Source of the DNA: JBDHAC01 sp039589195
GTDB taxonomy: Bacteria > Gemmatimonadota > Gemmatimonadetes > Palauibacterales > Palauibacteraceae
NCBI GenBank assembly: GCA_039589195.1
Contig: JBDHHV010000111.1
Location: forward strand, 1 to 15,918
Direction: 5' to 3'
DNA: 15,918 nt
The stretch's first letter is position 1. The number at the start of each line of letters is the position of its first letter. The translations under genes and the position numbers were made by a program. Positions 1 through 6,864 of this stretch are shown one piece after another. A model generated the notes under the pieces. The model was not told where the DNA came from, searched no databases, and worked only from the letters and a program-made list of their open reading frames with translations.

Positions 1-584
1 GACTCTCCACGGGCGACATGCTCCGCGAGGCGCGCCGGACCGGGACACCGTTGGGCCGGGAAGCTGAACGGTACATGGACGCCGGCGAGCTGGTCCCCGA
101 TGATGTCATCCTCGCCTTGATCGGGGAGGCGTTCGACGGGTCGGAGACCGCGCGAGGGTTCATCCTGGATGGATTCCCGCGCACAGTGGCGCAGGCCGAG
201 GGACTCGCGCGGTTGCTTGAGGCGCGGGGCCATTCACTGGACGCGGTGGTAACGCTTGACGTGTCAGATGAGGAGCTCGTGTCGCGGCTGTCAGGCCGCC
301 GCATGTGTGACTCCTGCGGGCATGTCACGCACGTCGCGCTAGTGGGCGACTCGAAGGCGTGTGATGCATGCGGTGGACGGTTGATCCAACGGAGCGATGA
401 CCGTGTGGAGACGGTCCGTCGTCGGCTGGTTGTTTATCGTGAGCAGACGGAGCCCGTCCTCGAGTGGTACGCGAATGCCGGCGTCGGACTCACGGCCGTG
501 GACGGTATCGGCACGAAGGATGAAGTCGCGCAGCGACTCCTCGATCTTCTGCTGGAGCCTTCGGCCGAGGGTACGGGCATATGA
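1..584 (+). CDS. adk: Adenylate kinase, 5'-truncated by the window edge
   Basis: Cytosolic adenylate kinase (ATP + AMP = 2 ADP). The reading frame is open from base 3, where it already reads LSTGDMLR, the conserved AMP-binding segment just after the P-loop; the P-loop itself lies upstream of the window. The ATG at 18 is therefore internal and not the start. Other family marks are the DGFPRT motif (GFILDGFPRT), a LID domain with two CxxC pairs (CDSCG and CDACG) typical of the zinc-binding long form, and the QRSDD-ETV-RRL segment with catalytic Arg/Asp residues. The stop overlaps the map start as ATGA, implying translational coupling, in the usual spc-operon order adk-map-infA. Identity is clear; only the N-terminal ~30 residues are missing. 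Confidence 0.97.
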   Translation, partial: LSTGDMLREARRTGTPLGREAERYMDAGELVPDDVILALIGEAFDGSETARGFILDGFPRTVAQAEGLARLLEARGHSLDAVVTLDVSDEELVSRLSGRRMCDSCGHVTHVALVGDSKACDACGGRLIQRSDDRVETVRRRLVVYREQTEPVLEWYANAGVGLTAVDGIGTKDEVAQRLLDLLLEPSAEGTGI

Positions 585-1360
585 TCCGGCTCAAATCGAA
601 CACCGAGCTGGATGCGATCGCGGCGGCCGGGGTGATCGTAGGCGAGACGCTCGCGATGATCACCGATAAGGCGCTGCCGGACGTCTCCACTGGCGAGCTG
701 GACGCGGCGGCGGAAGAACTGATTTGCTCGAACAAAGGGGCGATGCCGGCGTTCAAGGGCCTGTACGGATTCCCCTCGACCCTTTGCACGAGCGTCAACC
801 ACGAGGTCGTGCACGGGATTCCGTCCAAGGCTCGGTACCTGGAGGCCGGTGACATCCTGAGCGTGGACGTCGGAGTCAGTCTGGACGGCTTCTTCGCCGA
901 CGCGGCCGTGACGCTTCCGATCGGCGAGGTTTCTTCCGAGACGCACCGTCTCCTCGACGTAACGCAGGAGGCGCTCGAGATCGGGATTCGCCAGACTCGG
1001 GTGGGTAACCGCCTGGGCGATCTGGGATCGGCGATCCAAACCCGCGTCGAGGATGCCGGGTTCAGCGTGATTCGCGAGCTGGTCGGACATGGTGTCGGTG
1101 AGGCTCCACATGAAGAGCCCCAGGTACCGAACTTCGGGACCCCGGGTCGTGGATCGAAGATGGAGGAAGGGCTTGTCATCGCGATCGAGCCGATGGTCAA
1201 TATGGGCCACCACGCCATCCGTACGCTGAAAGACGGTTGGACGGTCGTCACTGCGGACGGAGAGCTCTCCGCGCACTTCGAGCACACGGTGGCCGTGACG
1301 GCCAACGGTCCGCGAGTGATGACGACGATCCCCAGTCGAACCCCCGCCGGAGAAGTGTGA
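581..1360 (+). CDS. map: Type I methionine aminopeptidase
   Basis: Removes the initiator methionine from nascent proteins in the cytosol. The 259-residue length suits the short bacterial type Ia form without an N-terminal extension. All five metal ligands of the pita-bread fold can be placed: D96 (SVDVG), D107 (FFADAAVT), H170 (GHGVG), E203 (AIEPM) and E234 (HFEHT). The conserved histidines H78 (NHEVVHG) and H177 (APHEEP) are also present. The ATG sits in the ATGA overlap with adk. infA follows after a 1-nt gap, so the three genes are probably co-translated. Confidence 0.97.
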   Translation: MIRLKSNTELDAIAAAGVIVGETLAMITDKALPDVSTGELDAAAEELICSNKGAMPAFKGLYGFPSTLCTSVNHEVVHGIPSKARYLEAGDILSVDVGVSLDGFFADAAVTLPIGEVSSETHRLLDVTQEALEIGIRQTRVGNRLGDLGSAIQTRVEDAGFSVIRELVGHGVGEAPHEEPQVPNFGTPGRGSKMEEGLVIAIEPMVNMGHHAIRTLKDGWTVVTADGELSAHFEHTVAVTANGPRVMTTIPSRTPAGEV

Positions 1361-1361
1361 G

Positions 1362-1580
1362 TTGGCGAAGGAAGAACCGATCCAGATGACGGGGCAGGTC
1401 GTCGAGGCCCTGCCCAACGCCATGTTTCGCGTCGAGTTGGAGAACGGACACGAGATTACGTGCCACGTCTCCGGGAAGATCCGGATGAACTACATCCGAA
1501 TCCTTCCGGGGGACAAGGTGGCCGTTGAGCTCTCTCCGTATGATCTGACGAAGGGGCGTATCACGTACCGTTACAAGTGA
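1362..1580 (+). CDS. infA: Translation initiation factor IF-1
   Basis: 72-residue S1-like OB-fold protein that binds the 30S A site with IF-2 and IF-3 during initiation. It matches the family end to end: an acidic N-terminus (MAKEEPIQMTG), the core motifs NAMFRVELENGH and HVSGKIRMNYIRI, then LPGDKVAVELSPYDLTKGRI with a basic YRYK end. The start is a TTG one base after the map stop. It is the only start giving the canonical 72 aa, so TTG is well supported. The position between map and rpmJ is the standard one. Confidence 0.97.
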   Translation: MAKEEPIQMTGQVVEALPNAMFRVELENGHEITCHVSGKIRMNYIRILPGDKVAVELSPYDLTKGRITYRYK

Positions 1581-1600
1581 TCTGGCGGCGTCGGCATGAT

Positions 1601-1629
1601 TTGATCAGCCGTAACTGCAGCGATATATT
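1601..1629 (+). promoter_or_regulatory. Putative sigma70-type promoter upstream of rpmJ-rpsM
   Basis: A -35-like TTGATC (1601-1606) and a -10-like TATATT (1624-1629) are separated by exactly 17 bp, in a conspicuously AT-rich patch of an otherwise GC-rich region. It lies in the ~100-nt gap between infA and rpmJ, about 50 nt before the rpmJ start. It could give the alpha-operon genes (rpmJ, rpsM, rpsK, rpsD, rpoA, rplQ) their own transcription start within the larger spc/alpha run. The hexamers and spacing are visible; promoter activity is inference. Confidence 0.55.
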
Positions 1630-1678
1630 ACAAGGCTTACATCGAAACGGGCATCGACCCCAGCGTTCGGAAGTCTAA

Positions 1679-1795
1679 ATGAAGGTTCGTTCCAGCGTTA
1701 AGCGGATTTGCGAGCATTGCAAGATCATTCGTCGCCGCGGCGTGGTGAGGGTGATTTGCAGCCGGAATCCGAAGCACAAGCAGCGGCAAGGGTGA
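1679..1795 (+). CDS. rpmJ: 50S ribosomal protein L36 (bL36), zinc-binding form
   Basis: 38-residue ribosomal protein. The protein starts MKVRSSVKRICEHCK and ends NPKHKQRQG, which is the full family length. The zinc ligands C11, C14, C27 and H33 are all present, so this is the C+ paralogue rather than the zinc-independent form made under zinc limitation. A GGAAG sequence at 1669-1673 lies 5 nt before the ATG and acts as the ribosome binding site. The place between infA and rpsM is the usual one. Confidence 0.96.
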   Translation: MKVRSSVKRICEHCKIIRRRGVVRVICSRNPKHKQRQG

Positions 1796-1860
1796 GCCGT
1801 TCGCACCCGCCTGACGCGAGGCGAGTTGGCGATGTCGGGTCCACAGGAGAGGCGTAACGG

Positions 1861-2241
1861 ATGGCACGCATAGCTGGTATCGATCTACCGCGGGACAAGA
1901 GGATCGAGGTGGCCCTCACGTATATCTACGGGATCGGGCACTCGACGGCACAGGCGATCCTGGCCGAGACAGCGGTAGACTCCGACCTGCGGGTGCAGGA
2001 GTTGTCCGACGACGACGTCAACAAGCTTCGGAGAGTCATCGAAGCCCATTACAAGGTCGAGGGGGCGCTCCGCACCGAGGTGTCGATGAACATCAAGCGA
2101 TTGATGGACATCGGCTGCTATAGAGGTCTACGACACCGCCGCGGCTTACCCGTCCGCGGACAGCGGACTCATACGAACGCCCGAACCCGGAAGGGGCCGC
2201 GCCGGACGGTTGCCGGAAAGAAAAAGGCCCCCAGGAAGTAA
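1861..2241 (+). CDS. rpsM: 30S ribosomal protein S13 (uS13)
   Basis: 126-residue protein of the 30S head that contacts 16S rRNA, the P-site tRNA and bridge B1 to the 50S subunit. Family signatures are the start MARIAGIDLPRDKRIEVALTYIYGIG with its helix-two-turn-helix region, IGCYRGLRHRRGLPVRGQRT, and the basic tail TNARTRKGPRRTVAGKKKAPRK that reaches the decoding centre. An AGGAG at 1845-1849 precedes the ATG by 11 nt. The 65-nt gap after rpmJ contains a short hairpin (CGCCT at 1808-1812 with AGGCG at 1819-1823). The S4-repressor target of the alpha operon lies near here in other bacteria, but I cannot assign that role from this small stem. Confidence 0.97.
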   Translation: MARIAGIDLPRDKRIEVALTYIYGIGHSTAQAILAETAVDSDLRVQELSDDDVNKLRRVIEAHYKVEGALRTEVSMNIKRLMDIGCYRGLRHRRGLPVRGQRTHTNARTRKGPRRTVAGKKKAPRK

Positions 2242-2268
2242 CGCGGGCGAAACCGGATACGAGAGTGA

Positions 2269-2646
2269 ATGGCTAAAGCGAGTAAGAAACGCCGGAACGT
2301 CGACGCCGAGGGCGTCGCTCACATCAAGGCGACGTTCAACAACACGATCATCACGATCACGACGGCGAACGGCGAAACGATCGCGTGGGCGAGCGCCGGA
2401 AAAGCCGGGTTCAAGGGCTCGAAGAAGTCCACCCCGTTCGCCGCCACGATCGCGGCGGAAACTGCGGCCCGGGAAGCCGTCGGTATGGGTATGAAGCGCG
2501 TTCATGTCCAGGTCCAGGGGCCCGGCTCCGGGCGAGAGTCCGCGATCCAGGCGTTGCAGGGCGCCGGCCTCACGATCCGCTCGATCAAGGACGTCACGCC
2601 GATTCCGCACAACGGCTGTCGTCCACCCAAGAAGCGGAGGGTCTGA
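2269..2646 (+). CDS. rpsK: 30S ribosomal protein S11 (uS11)
   Basis: 125-residue platform protein of the 30S subunit, which binds 16S rRNA near the mRNA exit with S7 and S18. The core is recognisable: HIKATFNNTIITITTANG, WASAGKAGFKGSKKSTPFAA, VQGPGSGRESAIQAL and the C-terminal HNGCRPPKKRRV. Only a weak GAGAG (2261-2265) lies 3 nt before the ATG, so translation may depend partly on coupling with rpsM 27 nt upstream. The TGA stop shares its A with the rpsD ATG. Confidence 0.97.
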   Translation: MAKASKKRRNVDAEGVAHIKATFNNTIITITTANGETIAWASAGKAGFKGSKKSTPFAATIAAETAAREAVGMGMKRVHVQVQGPGSGRESAIQALQGAGLTIRSIKDVTPIPHNGCRPPKKRRV

Positions 2647-3278
2647 TGGCACGCTACACCGGCCCTTCCTGTCGCCTCTGCCGTCGTGAGGGCGAGAAGC
2701 TGTTCCTGAAAGGAAAGCGCTGCTTCACGGAGAAATGCGGCGTTGAGCGCAAGGGCTATCCGCCCGGACAGCATGGCGGAGGGCGCCGTCGCAGGCGTCA
2801 ATCGGAGTACGCCGTCCAGCTTCGCGAGAAACAAAAGGTGAAGCGGATCTACGGGATCGGAGAGAAGCAGTTCCGCAACCTGTTCCAGAAAGCGGCGCGC
2901 GTACCGGGCCTCACGGGCGAGAACCTCCTGGTGGCCCTCGAGAGCCGTCTCGACAACATCGTTTACCGACTCGGCTTCGCACCGTCACGAAAGGCGTCCC
3001 GCCAGTTGATCCGGCATGGCCATGTCCGGCTGGATGGACGAACGGTGGACATCCCGAGCTATGTCGTCGCACCCGGTGCGGAGATCGCGATCGCACCGCA
3101 CGCGGTGGAGATGCCCGTCGTGAAGGAAGCGGTCGAGGACCGGAAGAACCGGGATCAGCTCTCCTGGCTCGGTGTGGACTACGCCAAGGTGTCGGGGCGC
3201 ATGCTGGAGCGTCCGTCCCGGGCGGACATCCCGTTGGCGGTCGAAGAGCAACTGATCGTGGAGTTGTACAGCAAGTAG
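2646..3278 (+). CDS. rpsD: 30S ribosomal protein S4 (uS4), zinc-binding form
   Basis: 210-residue primary 16S rRNA-binding protein, and in many bacteria the autogenous repressor of the alpha operon. The N-terminus MARYTGPSCRLCRREGEK carries the zinc site C9, C12, C26, C31, so this is the C+ form. The S4 RNA-binding domain follows (ESRLDNIVYRLGFAPSRKASRQLIRHGHV), and the protein ends in the usual PLAVEEQLIVELYSK. The same frame stays open upstream to 2385, but that extension lies inside rpsK. The ATG at 2646 overlaps the rpsK stop by one base and begins at the conserved N-terminus. Confidence 0.97.
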   Translation: MARYTGPSCRLCRREGEKLFLKGKRCFTEKCGVERKGYPPGQHGGGRRRRRQSEYAVQLREKQKVKRIYGIGEKQFRNLFQKAARVPGLTGENLLVALESRLDNIVYRLGFAPSRKASRQLIRHGHVRLDGRTVDIPSYVVAPGAEIAIAPHAVEMPVVKEAVEDRKNRDQLSWLGVDYAKVSGRMLERPSRADIPLAVEEQLIVELYSK

Positions 3279-3291
3279 CGGTCGCACGTCC

Positions 3292-3305
3292 CCCCCGCGC
3301 GGGGG
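3292..3305. repeat. Perfect 14-nt GC palindrome after rpsD
   Basis: Five C, then GCGC, then five G form a perfect 14-nt palindrome 14 nt after the rpsD stop. In RNA it would give a very stable short hairpin. There is no T-run after it, so it is not a classic intrinsic terminator. It may pause polymerase, protect mRNA or set relative expression between rpsD and rpoA; that is inference. Confidence 0.5.
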
Positions 3306-3316
3306 AAGAGCATTGA

Positions 3317-3346
3317 ACGGTCCGCTGGAACTTCTCGGCGGCCTGC
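3317..3346. repeat. Intergenic palindromic element, REP-like copy 1
   Basis: Imperfect hairpin between rpsD and rpoA: CGGTCCGCTG can pair with CGGCGGCCTG through an AT-rich loop, with two wobbles and one mismatch. It shares the shape and the CGGCCTGC end of the element that follows rpmB (5642-5669), about 16 of 24 bases when aligned at the right arm. It is probably the same family of small palindromic intergenic repeats. Confidence 0.4.
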
Positions 3347-3380
3347 AAGAATTCCACACGGGAAACGAGGCTAGATCGAT

Positions 3381-4481
3381 ATGTCAGTGGCGGTGGATCT
3401 CACCGGGCTTGTGCTGCCGGAGGCGATGGAGGAGCAGAGGCGCTCCGAGGATGGGCATCGCGCGTTCTTCGTGCTGCAGCCGCTCGAGCGCGGCTACGGG
3501 CACACGATCGGCAACTCGATGCGAAGAATCCTCCTTTCGTCATTGCCCGGGACGGCCGTATGGGCGTTCCGAGCCGATGGGGTACAGCACGAGCACCAAA
3601 CGATAGACGGTGTGGCCGAGGACGTGCACCAGGTCATCCAGGAGCTCAAGCGCCTCGTGCTATACCTGGACCCGGGGGTGGAAGAGGCCAAGCTCGAGCT
3701 GAGCGTCCACAAGAAGGGTGCCGTTCGCGCGGCCCGGATCACGAAGCACCCGGCCGTCGAGATCGTCAACAAGGATGACGTGTTGTTCACCCTCCAGGAG
3801 GACATGCCGGACAACCGGCCGTTGACCCTCGACTTCTGGGTGAACCGTGGACGCGGGTTCGTGATGGCGGATCAGCACGAGCTACCGGAGGACGCTCCGG
3901 TCGGGATGATCCGAATCGATGCCCAGTACAACCCGGTAATGCGGGCGAACTTCTCCGTGCACGAGACGCGCGTGGGGCAGCGCACCGATTTCGACAGGCT
4001 CGAGATCGACGTGCAAACGAACGGGGCACTGGATCCGGCCGACGCGATGACACACGCGGCCGAGATCGCGCGTGTGCACCTGGGTTATCTGGCCGAATCA
4101 GGCATCGTGCCTCCCCGGAGCGAAGGCCCCGGCGGGGACATCGAGCTGGACTCCGAGCGTCAGCAACTGGCGGACGAGCAACGCAGCGTCCTCGAGCAAC
4201 CGCTGGACCAGTTCGAGCAGATCTCCGCGCGGTCGCGGAACACGCTAGAGAAAGAGAACATCCGATCGCTCGCCGATATCGCGGGTCGAAGCCGTGACGA
4301 AATGCTCCAAGTGCCGAACTTCGGGGAGAAATCTCTCGAGGAGATCGCCGAGGTGTTGGCACTACACGGACTGCATTTCGGCATGTCGTTCGAGCAAGGT
4401 GAGGACGGCAACCTGTATTATGCCGAGGAGTCTGGAGGTAACGGCGCCGGCGGCGAGGTCCTGAGCAACGATGAGGCATAG
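3381..4481 (+). CDS. rpoA: DNA-directed RNA polymerase subunit alpha
   Basis: 366-residue alpha subunit that nucleates RNA polymerase assembly. The N-terminal dimerisation domain is clear (LERGYGHTIGNSMRRILLSS at ~36-55, then PVGMIRIDAQYNPV). The helix-hairpin-helix C-terminal domain covers ~275-335 (RSRNTLEKENIRSLADI, PNFGEKSLEEI). R284, N287 and K317 align with E. coli R265, N268 and K298, which contact UP-element DNA. The protein is ~37 residues longer than the E. coli subunit because of a longer acidic/Gln-rich linker (~240-275) and an acidic Gly-rich tail (~340-366). GAGG at 3367-3370 precedes the ATG by 10 nt. The end overlaps rplQ by 11 nt. Confidence 0.97.
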   Translation: MSVAVDLTGLVLPEAMEEQRRSEDGHRAFFVLQPLERGYGHTIGNSMRRILLSSLPGTAVWAFRADGVQHEHQTIDGVAEDVHQVIQELKRLVLYLDPGVEEAKLELSVHKKGAVRAARITKHPAVEIVNKDDVLFTLQEDMPDNRPLTLDFWVNRGRGFVMADQHELPEDAPVGMIRIDAQYNPVMRANFSVHETRVGQRTDFDRLEIDVQTNGALDPADAMTHAAEIARVHLGYLAESGIVPPRSEGPGGDIELDSERQQLADEQRSVLEQPLDQFEQISARSRNTLEKENIRSLADIAGRSRDEMLQVPNFGEKSLEEIAEVLALHGLHFGMSFEQGEDGNLYYAEESGGNGAGGEVLSNDEA

Positions 4482-4836
4482 GAAGAAGGGGCGCGAGCTC
4501 GGGCGGCCTCGCAGCCACAAGCGCGCAATGCTACGGAACATGGCAACGAGCCTGTTCCTGCACGAGCGGATCCGCACGACCGAGGCCAAGGCGCGTGAGC
4601 TTCGGCCGGTTGCCGAGCGATTGATCACGCTGGCGAAGAAAGGTGACCTGCACTCGCGTCGCCGGGCCGGGCGCTACATTGCGGACCGCGATGTATTGCA
4701 GAAGTTGTTCGATCAGATCGGGCCGCGCTTTCAAGATCGCCCTGGCGGGTACACCCGAATCCTCAAGCTGGGAGCCCGGCAGGGTGATGGCGCCGAGTTG
4801 GCCCTGATCGAGCTCACGGAACTGGCAGGTCGCTGA
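4471..4836 (+). CDS. rplQ: 50S ribosomal protein L17 (bL17)
   Basis: 121-residue 50S protein near the exit tunnel, normally the last gene of the alpha operon. The N-terminal MRHRKKGRELGRPRSHKRAM and the following LFLHERIRTTEAKARELRPVAERLITLAKKG are diagnostic, and the protein ends in the GGYTRILKLGARQGDGAELALIEL segment. The ATG lies inside the end of rpoA (11-nt overlap), and its position fits the conserved first residues, so translation is probably coupled to rpoA. Confidence 0.97.
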   Translation: MRHRKKGRELGRPRSHKRAMLRNMATSLFLHERIRTTEAKARELRPVAERLITLAKKGDLHSRRRAGRYIADRDVLQKLFDQIGPRFQDRPGGYTRILKLGARQGDGAELALIELTELAGR

Positions 4837-4870
4837 TGAACGCCAGCGGGTCACGTTACGCGCCGGGGCT

Positions 4871-4886
4871 ACCCGCCTCGGCGGGT
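4871..4886. terminator. Hairpin after rplQ, possible weak terminator or processing site
   Basis: ACCCGCC (4871-4877) and GGCGGGT (4880-4886) are perfect inverted arms, giving a six-pair stem with a CUCG loop, 34 nt after the rplQ stop. No T-run follows, so an intrinsic terminator is not established. It sits where the classical alpha operon would end, before a gene of unknown function, and may attenuate or mark an mRNA end. Confidence 0.35.
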
Positions 4887-4948
4887 CCGGGCAGCTCCAA
4901 GACGGCGCCACGACGGTCGGCGCGGCACCGGAGAGAAAGGCACGTTCG

Positions 4949-5434
4949 ATGACGAGCAAAGGCGAGGGCGGGATCGGCACGCTGCTCAGCATCGTCGCAC
5001 TCGTGGCGATAGGTGTGTTCCTCGTGTGGCTCTATCGCGAGTCGAGCCAGATCGAGACTGTGGGCGAGCCGGTGGAGGAAATAGTGCTCACTGCTGGAGA
5101 CATCCTGGCAGATCCCGCGGCGGCGATAGGGAACAGAGCAAGCCTCGACTCGATTCCCGTGGCTACCGGCCTGGGGCAGGGAGCTTTCGCGCTCAACTTG
5201 TCGGAGTCGACGCCCTACCCCGTGTTGATGACTCCGGACGCTATTCAGCGCCTCCGGGCGACGGGGGTCAGCGTATTCGGCGGCGACGTCGTCTACGTCG
5301 AGGGGCAGGTCTACACGATGAACGATTCCATCGCGTCCGAGTGGATCAGGTTGGGTGCCGTGGACCAGGCGATGGCAGGTAGCCTGCCCGCCACCGTGAG
5401 CTTCCTCCTGGCCGACTCGGTCGTGATCTACTAG
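4949..5434 (+). CDS. Small membrane-anchored protein of unknown function
   Basis: I do not recognise this 161-residue protein. One hydrophobic segment (~9-29, IGTLLSIVALVAIGVFLVWLY) follows a short polar N-terminus and acts as an anchor or uncleaved signal; membrane orientation is not obvious from the flanking charges. The rest (~30-161) is acidic and rich in beta-forming stretches: DPAAAIGNRASLDSIPVATG, GQGAFALNL, DVVYVEGQVYTM, TVSFLLADSVVI. This recalls a small extracytoplasmic OB-fold-like domain, but that is only an impression. It has a good start (AAAGG at 4936-4940, 8 nt before the ATG) and lies 13 nt before rpmB, so the two are probably co-transcribed. There are no cysteines and no catalytic motif that I can see. 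Confidence 0.8.
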   Translation: MTSKGEGGIGTLLSIVALVAIGVFLVWLYRESSQIETVGEPVEEIVLTAGDILADPAAAIGNRASLDSIPVATGLGQGAFALNLSESTPYPVLMTPDAIQRLRATGVSVFGGDVVYVEGQVYTMNDSIASEWIRLGAVDQAMAGSLPATVSFLLADSVVIY

Positions 5435-5447
5435 AAGGCTGTTGAGG

Positions 5448-5639
5448 ATGGCGAACTTCTGCGAGGTGTGTGGCAAGGGACCGGGGACCGGGAACCGGGT
5501 TAGCAACGCGAACAACCGCACCAAGCGACGGTTCATGCCGAACCTGCAGCGGGTGCGCGTAATCGTGGACGGTACCCGGAGGCACATGCGAGTCTGTACG
5601 CGGTGCCTCAAGGCCGGCAAAGTCCGCAAGGGCGCGTAG
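5448..5639 (+). CDS. rpmB: 50S ribosomal protein L28 (bL28), zinc-binding form
   Basis: 63-residue 50S protein. MANFCEVCGKGPGTGNRVSNANNRTKRRFMPNL is the classic start, and the end MRVCTRCLKAGKVRKGA completes a four-cysteine zinc site (C5, C8, C50, C53), so this is the C+ form. The frame is open to a TTG at 5442, but AGAAGG (5433-5438) is 9 nt from the ATG at 5448 and only 3 nt from that TTG, so ATG is preferred. rpmB usually stands with rpmG or elsewhere. Here it is attached to the alpha operon behind a membrane-protein gene. Confidence 0.95.
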   Translation: MANFCEVCGKGPGTGNRVSNANNRTKRRFMPNLQRVRVIVDGTRRHMRVCTRCLKAGKVRKGA

Positions 5640-5641
5640 CA

Positions 5642-5669
5642 CAGGCCGCTGAAGTTCTTCGACGGCCTG
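5642..5669. repeat. Intergenic palindromic element, REP-like copy 2
   Basis: CAGGCCG (5642-5648) and CGGCCTG (5663-5669) are perfect inverted arms. The stem extends inward through GAA/TTC with two unpaired positions, leaving a GTTC loop. It begins 2 nt after the rpmB stop. No T-run follows, so it is either a non-canonical terminator or a REP-type mRNA-stabilising element. A weaker relative lies at 3317-3346. I see no gene and no convincing promoter in the rest of the ~230-nt gap (5670-5871). Confidence 0.55.
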
Positions 5670-5871
5670 CCACATCTACGGCGGCCCTCCCGTCCACTCG
5701 AGGCACGCCGGACTCGCGGTGAACGAAACGGACCGCTGGCAGAACGCCCGACTTCCCTATCCGATTCCGGTCTCCGGTACGTTTCCGAGCCGTTCTCCTA
5801 GCCTAAGCTCATGAGGCCCTTGTGAGGCCGCTGACGACGCGGCACCGACGAGACGGACGAGCGGTCCTCGT

Positions 5872-6864
5872 GTGAGGGCTGTCGTTAGCGGGGGGGACGG
5901 GTTCGTCGGCCAGCATCTGATCTCCTGGCTGCTCGCCTCGGGCGACGAGGTGTCCGCATCGATTCTCGGACCGGACCCCGATCTGCGGACGCTCACGACC
6001 GGCGAAGCTCGGGCAGTTGATTGGCGCGCCGCGGATGTGCTCGATGCAGGTGCGCTGAGTACCCTGATCGGAGACCTCCGGCCCGACTGTCTCTATCATC
6101 TCGCGGGCTTCGCATCCGGGGCACGCGCGAGACAAGCGCCAGGGGAGGCCCTGCGCGTGAATGCTGAGGGGACGCTGAACCTCCTGGAAGCGGTGGTCGG
6201 GGCGCGTCGCGCGCAGGCGTCATTCGAGCCCACGATCGTTTTGATGAGCTCCGCTGACGCGTACGGTCCTCCGAGCGACACTGCGACCCCATTCCAGGAG
6301 GAGCACGCGCTCAGACCTGCCACCAACTACGGCCTCTCGAAAGCCGCGATGGAGATGGTCGCACACGCCTACCGCGCGCGGAGTTCGCTCCGCATCATAG
6401 TGGTTCGAGCGTTTCCGCTGCTCGGACCCGGCCAGGGGACGGACTTCGTGCTCCCGACCATCTGCCTGCAGGCGGCGGAGATTGCGGCCGGAACCGTGGA
6501 ACCGGTCTTGCACACAGGGAACCTCGACGTCGAGAGAGATTTCACCGATGTGCGAGATGGGGTAAGGGCCCTGCGGTTGCTGGCCGGGCAGTCGTCCGAC
6601 GAGACGACGTACAATCTCTGCTCCGGGCGTACGGTGCCCATCAGGCGACTCGTCGAGTGGGTGCTCGAAGAGGCGGGTGTCGAGGCGGAGGTGCACGTCG
6701 ATCCGATGCGGGTGCGGCCCGAGGAACCCGGGCGCGTGAGCGGTACCGCCGCTCGGCTGGAGAAGGTCACGGGATGGGTTCCGGAGCGGAGTCTTCGCGC
6801 GGCGGTGCGTGACACATACGAAGACATCGCACGGAGTCGCAGGGCAGCGACTGGAGGACGATGA
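5872..6864 (+). CDS. NAD(P)-dependent sugar epimerase/dehydratase or reductase (extended SDR)
   Basis: 330-residue cytosolic extended short-chain dehydrogenase acting on a nucleotide sugar. The N-terminal Rossmann motif is GGDGFVG (7-13). The catalytic residues are S127 (MSSADAYG), Y153 and K157 (NYGLSK). The downstream segments RDFTDVRDGVRAL, YNLCSG and a PEEPGRVSG-containing end resemble GDP-mannose 4,6-dehydratase and, more closely in size, GDP-4-keto-6-deoxymannose reductase (Rmd-like). The exact substrate cannot be fixed from sequence. The GTG at 5872 places the Rossmann strand at residue 2 and no earlier start fits; the ribosome binding site is weak. The stop overlaps the next gene's start region. 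If it is an Rmd it would make GDP-rhamnose, but no GDP-mannose dehydratase partner is seen here. Confidence 0.85.
   Translation: MRAVVSGGDGFVGQHLISWLLASGDEVSASILGPDPDLRTLTTGEARAVDWRAADVLDAGALSTLIGDLRPDCLYHLAGFASGARARQAPGEALRVNAEGTLNLLEAVVGARRAQASFEPTIVLMSSADAYGPPSDTATPFQEEHALRPATNYGLSKAAMEMVAHAYRARSSLRIIVVRAFPLLGPGQGTDFVLPTICLQAAEIAAGTVEPVLHTGNLDVERDFTDVRDGVRALRLLAGQSSDETTYNLCSGRTVPIRRLVEWVLEEAGVEAEVHVDPMRVRPEEPGRVSGTAARLEKVTGWVPERSLRAAVRDTYEDIARSRRAATGGR

Noticed and set aside
434..1423. 329-residue open frame on the - strand over adk, map and infA
   Set aside because: Antisense to three conserved genes. Low-complexity Arg-rich composition and no family motif.
2385..2645. Upstream extension of the S4 frame
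   Set aside because: The frame is open but runs through rpsK in another frame. The conserved S4 N-terminus begins at the ATG at 2646.
4837..4948. Intrinsic terminator closing the alpha operon
   Set aside because: The 4871-4886 hairpin has no following T-run, so it is listed only as a weak candidate.
5670..5871. Promoter for the sugar-envelope gene chain
   Set aside because: A transcription start is expected here, but no pair of -35/-10-like hexamers with good spacing stood out.
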